From NCBI GenBank assembly GCA_004555955.1, contig SFJG01000072.1:1-10586 (forward strand): a DNA stretch of 10,586 nucleotides. The letters run 5' to 3'. Positions 6,779 to 10,586 of the stretch are shown here, one piece after another (within the stretch, counting starts at the first letter, position 1; every line of letters begins with the position of its first letter). The stretch comes from Bacteroidales bacterium (GTDB lineage Bacteria > Bacteroidota > Bacteroidia > Bacteroidales > Muribaculaceae). The translations under genes and the position numbers were made by a program. A model generated the notes under the pieces. That model worked only from the letters and a program-made list of their open reading frames with translations, ran no database searches and was not told the origin of the DNA.

Positions 6779-9232
6779 ATGAAAAAAATAATATTGACAT
6801 TGGCTGCAGCAGTCGCAACGGCGAGCGCCGGTGCTGAGGTCGTTGCTCACTTTCCGATGGAGGTGAACAACCGCGCGGTGACCGAAACCGTTAGTGGTAC
6901 GGCTGTGTCGGTGACTGCGAAAACCGCTCCCGAGCAGGTCGACGGCGCCGTAGGCGGCGCATTGCGCTTCGACGGGTGGTCGACGTATGTCAGAACGCCG
7001 TTAGACCTGTCGAAGGTCACTAACGGGCTGACGTTTTCGCTTTGGTGTGCCATCGAGACCTATCCGATGATGGTGACCGGTTGGGCGGAAAACCTCTACA
7101 CCGACCTTGCGGGTAACCTCGACGAAACAGCCAAGACCGGTTTCGGTTTCCAATTGAGTTCGCAAGGCGACTGGCGCTTTAAGTGCTATATGGGCGGCTG
7201 GGAGGTTGCTGTCGATGCTCCTGCCAAATTGCCTAAATATGCATGGAATAATTTGGTTGCGGTAGTCGATGGTGTGGCAAAGAAGGCTTATCTCTACCTC
7301 AACGGTGAGTTGGTGGCGTCGGGAAAGGCGCTATCGACGATGTCGATAGGCACTGCCGATTTTATCATCGGCAAGCAACAGGCTGACCTGTTCTGCGACC
7401 GATTCTTGATAAATACGTTCAACGGCATTGTCGACGAAGTGACAATCGAGAATGTTGCCAAGACGTCGGACGCAATTGCGGCACAAACACCGGAACACGC
7501 AGTCGATTTGTCGATTCCGGAATCTCGCTTTGCCGGACATATCCTTCGGCCGACGTTCCACGGCATGCCCGGCGCTTGCTGGACAAACGAGCCTCACGGT
7601 TTGGTGAATTACAACGGCAAATGGCACATCTTCTTCCAAAAGAATGCTAACGGACCGTATATGGCGCGTCTGCATTGGGGTCACATCTCGAGCGACAACT
7701 TGTGTAAGTGGAAAGAGGAGAAAATCGCCATCGACCCGGCAGAATGGTACGACATCAAGGGCTGCTGGTCGGGTTGCACATTCACCGACGACTTCTTGAC
7801 CAACGGCAAGCCGAACATCTTCTATACGGCTGTCGACAACGGTCGCGCTCGCATCTGCCAAGCCATGCCTAACGACGACGGGCTTATCGAATGGACCAAA
7901 AGTGACCGCAACCCGGTGATAGACGGTCGCCCGAGCGGCTTGACCGACGACTTCCGCGATTGCTTCCTGTTTACCAACAATTCGAAGTATTATATGATTG
8001 TGGGCAGCAGCCAAAACGGATTGGGTGTTGCCACCCTTCATCGCTACAATACCGGAACGAAAGCCTGGAGCAACGACGGCTCGCTCTTCTTCAAGACCGA
8101 CAATGCCAATCAGGCAGGCACGTTCTGGGAAATGCCCAACGTCACGCCGATGGGCAACGGCAAGTGGCTCTTTACGTGCACGCCGCTGGGCACGGGAGTA
8201 GGCGTCGAAACGCTCTATTGGGTAGGAACTATCAACGACGACGGCACGTTTGCGCCCGACGCACAGTATAAAGGCGCTCCCGGCAAGGTCGAACTCGACG
8301 GCTTCAGCCGCGACGGCTACGGCTTGCTTTCGCCCTCGGTAGCCATCCACGACGGCAAGGTCGTTGCTATGGGCATCGTGCCCGACAAACTTCCCGGCAG
8401 CGACAACTACAACCTCGGCTGGGCGCACAACTATAGCCTGCCTCGCGAGTGGACGCTTGCCGACGACGGTACGCTGGCGCAAAAGCCTTACGAAGGTCTT
8501 AAAGATATGCGAAGCGCAGTGGCTATGAGCAAGTCCGACTTCGACTTGAACGGCACGATGGCACTCGACCCGGTTTCGGGACGTCAAGTGGAGGTCGTCG
8601 GCGAATTTGTTGTCGGCGACGGCTCTGAATTCGGCTTCAACTTGTTCTGCAACGGCGATAAAAAGGCAAAACTTTGCTACAACACGTCCGACAATACATT
8701 GACATTCGACTTCGTCAACGTCAGCCGCTTGGTCAACGATGGCGGCGTCTACAATGCATGCTATTCGAGCACGGTGCCGCAAATATTCTCGCGCGGCGAT
8801 GTGGTGAAGATTCACGCATTTGTCGACCATTCGATAGTGGATATCTTCTTGAACGACCGTTGGGCTGCTTCGGTGAGAATCTTCCCGACAAATGCCAACG
8901 CCAAAGGCGTTGAGGCATTCTCGACAGGCACAACGAAGGTGAAGAGCCTCAATGCGTGGATTCTCGACGAAAACCTTGGTGGCGTGTCGGCTCCGACAGC
9001 AAATGACGCCTTAGAGAATCTGCAGGTTTTTACGCGCGGCTCGCAGCTGGTCTATAAAGGCTGCCCGACCGGCTCGGTAGTTTCTCTCTACACGATGTCG
9101 GGCATGAAAGTCTTTGAGCAACCGCTTGTTTCTGTCGACGGATGCATCGACCTCGACTGTGCAAGGGGATTCTACGTGGCTGTGTTGTCGAGTCCTATCG
9201 GTCGTAAAAGTTCGAAAGTTGTGGTTCGATAA
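6779..9232 (+). CDS. LamG-GH32 family protein with Glu at the nucleophile position and possible T9SS tail
   Basis: This 817-residue secreted protein has four parts. Residues 1-19 are a signal peptide without a lipobox cysteine. Residues about 22-230 form a LamG/concanavalin-like domain (LRFDGWSTYV, WNNLVAVVDG, AYLYLNGELVASGKA, FNGIVDEVTI). Residues about 255-575 form the GH32 five-bladed propeller and about 590-735 the GH32 C-terminal beta-sandwich (FVDHSIVDIFLNDR). GH32 enzymes hydrolyse fructans or sucrose through an Asp nucleophile, a transition-state Asp and an acid/base Glu. Here the nucleophile block WMNDPNG reads WTNEPHG, placing Glu at 271. The RDP block reads RDC (D394) and the WECP block reads WEMP (E451). 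Spacing between the three is normal for the family. Residues about 742-817 resemble a type IX secretion sorting domain (VSLYTMSGMKVF, GFYVAVL, final SKVVVR). It may be an unusual fructanase, an enzyme with another fructan linkage preference, or a fructan-binding pseudoenzyme. It is probably outside the cell if the tail is functional. Confidence 0.88.
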   Translation: MKKIILTLAAAVATASAGAEVVAHFPMEVNNRAVTETVSGTAVSVTAKTAPEQVDGAVGGALRFDGWSTYVRTPLDLSKVTNGLTFSLWCAIETYPMMVTGWAENLYTDLAGNLDETAKTGFGFQLSSQGDWRFKCYMGGWEVAVDAPAKLPKYAWNNLVAVVDGVAKKAYLYLNGELVASGKALSTMSIGTADFIIGKQQADLFCDRFLINTFNGIVDEVTIENVAKTSDAIAAQTPEHAVDLSIPESRFAGHILRPTFHGMPGACWTNEPHGLVNYNGKWHIFFQKNANGPYMARLHWGHISSDNLCKWKEEKIAIDPAEWYDIKGCWSGCTFTDDFLTNGKPNIFYTAVDNGRARICQAMPNDDGLIEWTKSDRNPVIDGRPSGLTDDFRDCFLFTNNSKYYMIVGSSQNGLGVATLHRYNTGTKAWSNDGSLFFKTDNANQAGTFWEMPNVTPMGNGKWLFTCTPLGTGVGVETLYWVGTINDDGTFAPDAQYKGAPGKVELDGFSRDGYGLLSPSVAIHDGKVVAMGIVPDKLPGSDNYNLGWAHNYSLPREWTLADDGTLAQKPYEGLKDMRSAVAMSKSDFDLNGTMALDPVSGRQVEVVGEFVVGDGSEFGFNLFCNGDKKAKLCYNTSDNTLTFDFVNVSRLVNDGGVYNACYSSTVPQIFSRGDVVKIHAFVDHSIVDIFLNDRWAASVRIFPTNANAKGVEAFSTGTTKVKSLNAWILDENLGGVSAPTANDALENLQVFTRGSQLVYKGCPTGSVVSLYTMSGMKVFEQPLVSVDGCIDLDCARGFYVAVLSSPIGRKSSKVVVR

Positions 9233-9266
9233 TTAAGTGTTTCCGAATAAAACAAATCCAAAACAT

Positions 9267-10586
9267 ATGAAAAGTCTTATAAGAGTATTTTTTATTGCGT
9301 TTGCGGTAATTTTAGCCTCGAGAGCGACAGCCGCCGACGGTGTTGAATTGCGTTATCTGGGCCAGGGTCATTCGATACTGACGCCGAAAAGCGGAGAGCG
9401 CTACATTATGCTTCCCGTGCAAGAATCGTGCGCCGAATCGCGTATAGTTATCTACAACAATAATAATGTAAAAGAGACGATTTTCGTGCGTCTTGCAAAC
9501 GACAAGGTCGACTATAGTGTGCCTTACGAAGTGAAGGCGGGCGATGCTCTCTACATCCACACTCCGACCGGTGGCGAAAGCGAGTCGCTACACAAAACCG
9601 GCGAAACGGCAGTGTGGGCAAAACAAGTGCGCATGGCAGACAGTTATGATTTTGCCGAGGAGCCTCATCGCCCTGCATACCATTTTGCGCCTTCTTACGG
9701 ATGGATGAACGACCCGAACGGTATGTTCTACAAGGATGGCGTCTATCATCTTTATTATCAATACAATCCCTATGCGTCAGTGTGGGGCAATATGAGTTGG
9801 GGTCACGCAACGAGCACCGATTTGGTACACTGGAAACATGAGCCGGTGGCTGTTACGCCCGATGCGTTAGGCACGATTTTCAGCGGCTCGGCAGTTGTCG
9901 ATGCCGACAATACGTCGGGACTCGGCGCCGGAACGGTCGTTGCTTTCTATACGTCGGCAAGCGAGCGCCAAATGCAGAGCATGGCTTACAGCACCGATGG
10001 TGGCAAGACGTTTACCAAATATGCCGGCAATCCGATTGTGACGTCGCACGTTCCGGATTTCCGCGACCCGAAAGTTATTTGGCATGAGCCGACTCGCCGT
10101 TGGGTGATGGTGCTTGCGGCAGGACAACAGATGCAGTTCTACTCGTCAGCCGACCTTAAGTCGTGGACCTACGAGAGCGCATTTGGCTTGGAGGTAGGCT
10201 GCCACGAGGGCGTTTGGGAGTGTCCCGACTTGTTCGAACTCCCTGTTGAGGGTACCGACCAAAGTCGTTGGGTGCTTATCTGTAACATCAATCCCGGCGG
10301 ACCTGCTGGCGGCTCGGCAACGCAATATTTTGTCGGCACGTTCGACGGTCATCGGTTTGTGGTCGACGAGCCGTGCGCAACGAAGTGGATGGATTGGGGT
10401 CGCGACCATTATGCAACCGTTACGTGGAGCAATGCTCCCGACGACCGTCGCATAGCCATTGCTTGGATGAGCAACTGGCAGTATGCCGCTGTTGTGCCTA
10501 CTCGCGCTTTCCGCAGTGCAAACAGCATTCCTCGCGACTTGAGTCTTTACTCTTACAACGGCGACATCTACCTCAAGTCGGCTCCT
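9267..10586 (+). CDS. DUF4980-GH32 fructan hydrolase, N-terminal part (cut by window edge)
   Basis: The frame is open from the ATG at 9267 to the right edge, giving 440 residues. Residues 1-22 are a signal peptide (MKSLIRVFFIAFAVILASRATA) with no lipobox, suggesting a periplasmic enzyme. Residues about 26-122 match the DUF4980 domain that precedes GH32 in Bacteroidetes fructosidases. The GH32 propeller follows with all canonical motifs: WMNDPNG at 146-152 with nucleophile D149, FRDPKV with transition-state D267, and WECPDLF at 317-323 with acid/base E318. FSGSA and WGHATSTDLVHW are also present. Family knowledge suggests an exo-acting fructosidase releasing fructose from imported fructan; exo action and linkage are inferred. 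The C-terminal part of the propeller and the beta-sandwich domain are outside the window. The gap to the preceding gene is 34 bases with no terminator-like hairpin, so co-transcription is likely. Confidence 0.93.
   Translation, partial: MKSLIRVFFIAFAVILASRATAADGVELRYLGQGHSILTPKSGERYIMLPVQESCAESRIVIYNNNNVKETIFVRLANDKVDYSVPYEVKAGDALYIHTPTGGESESLHKTGETAVWAKQVRMADSYDFAEEPHRPAYHFAPSYGWMNDPNGMFYKDGVYHLYYQYNPYASVWGNMSWGHATSTDLVHWKHEPVAVTPDALGTIFSGSAVVDADNTSGLGAGTVVAFYTSASERQMQSMAYSTDGGKTFTKYAGNPIVTSHVPDFRDPKVIWHEPTRRWVMVLAAGQQMQFYSSADLKSWTYESAFGLEVGCHEGVWECPDLFELPVEGTDQSRWVLICNINPGGPAGGSATQYFVGTFDGHRFVVDEPCATKWMDWGRDHYATVTWSNAPDDRRIAIAWMSNWQYAAVVPTRAFRSANSIPRDLSLYSYNGDIYLKSAP

Noticed and set aside
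7331..8830. 499-codon open frame antisense to the LamG-GH32 gene
   Set aside because: Same pattern: an overlapping antisense frame on a GC-richer gene with no recognisable motifs.
6779..10586. Tandem duplication of one GH32 gene
   Set aside because: The two GH32 proteins share only the family fold. They differ in N-terminal domain (LamG versus DUF4980) and active-site motifs, so they are not a recent duplication.

Overview
The window looks like part of a Bacteroidales chromosome. The evidence is a SusC/SusD pair, lipoprotein signal peptides with acidic residues after the lipid-bearing cysteine, TAnnTTTG-type promoter elements with almost no purine-rich Shine-Dalgarno sequences, and a C-terminal tail resembling a type IX secretion sorting domain. 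I infer a gut or host-associated member (Muribaculaceae- or Prevotella-like), but the sequence alone does not settle the genus.

Layout. Positions 1-278 (minus strand) hold the start of an unrelated AAA_14/DUF4143-type ATPase gene that runs off the left edge. Positions 279-783 form a 505-base divergent intergenic region. It contains a good minus-strand Bacteroidetes promoter, three copies of a 15-base motif spaced exactly 33 bases apart, a GC-richer stretch with short inverted repeats, and a likely plus-strand -7 element. From 784 to the right edge lie five co-directional, closely spaced genes: a SusC-like TonB-dependent transporter, a SusD-like surface lipoprotein, a DUF4960 surface glycan-binding lipoprotein, a LamG-GH32 protein and a DUF4980-GH32 protein cut by the right edge. 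Gaps between them are 28, 21, 78 and 34 bases.

This is the core of a fructan (levan- or inulin-type) polysaccharide utilization locus. The DUF4960 protein and SusD should capture fructan at the cell surface and SusC should import it. The GH32 proteins should cut it to shorter fructans and fructose. No sensor-regulator (hybrid two-component system), fructose permease or fructokinase is visible; in known fructan loci these lie nearby, so they may be outside the window.

The most interesting point is the first GH32 protein. Its family signature WMNDPNG is changed to WTNEPHG, so the catalytic nucleophile Asp is a Glu (E271). The other two catalytic acids (D394, E451) are kept, but in altered motifs. 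The second GH32 has all canonical motifs. The first also carries an N-terminal LamG domain and a possible type IX sorting tail, and it is preceded by a strong 38-base hairpin that separates the uptake and binding genes from the enzyme genes.
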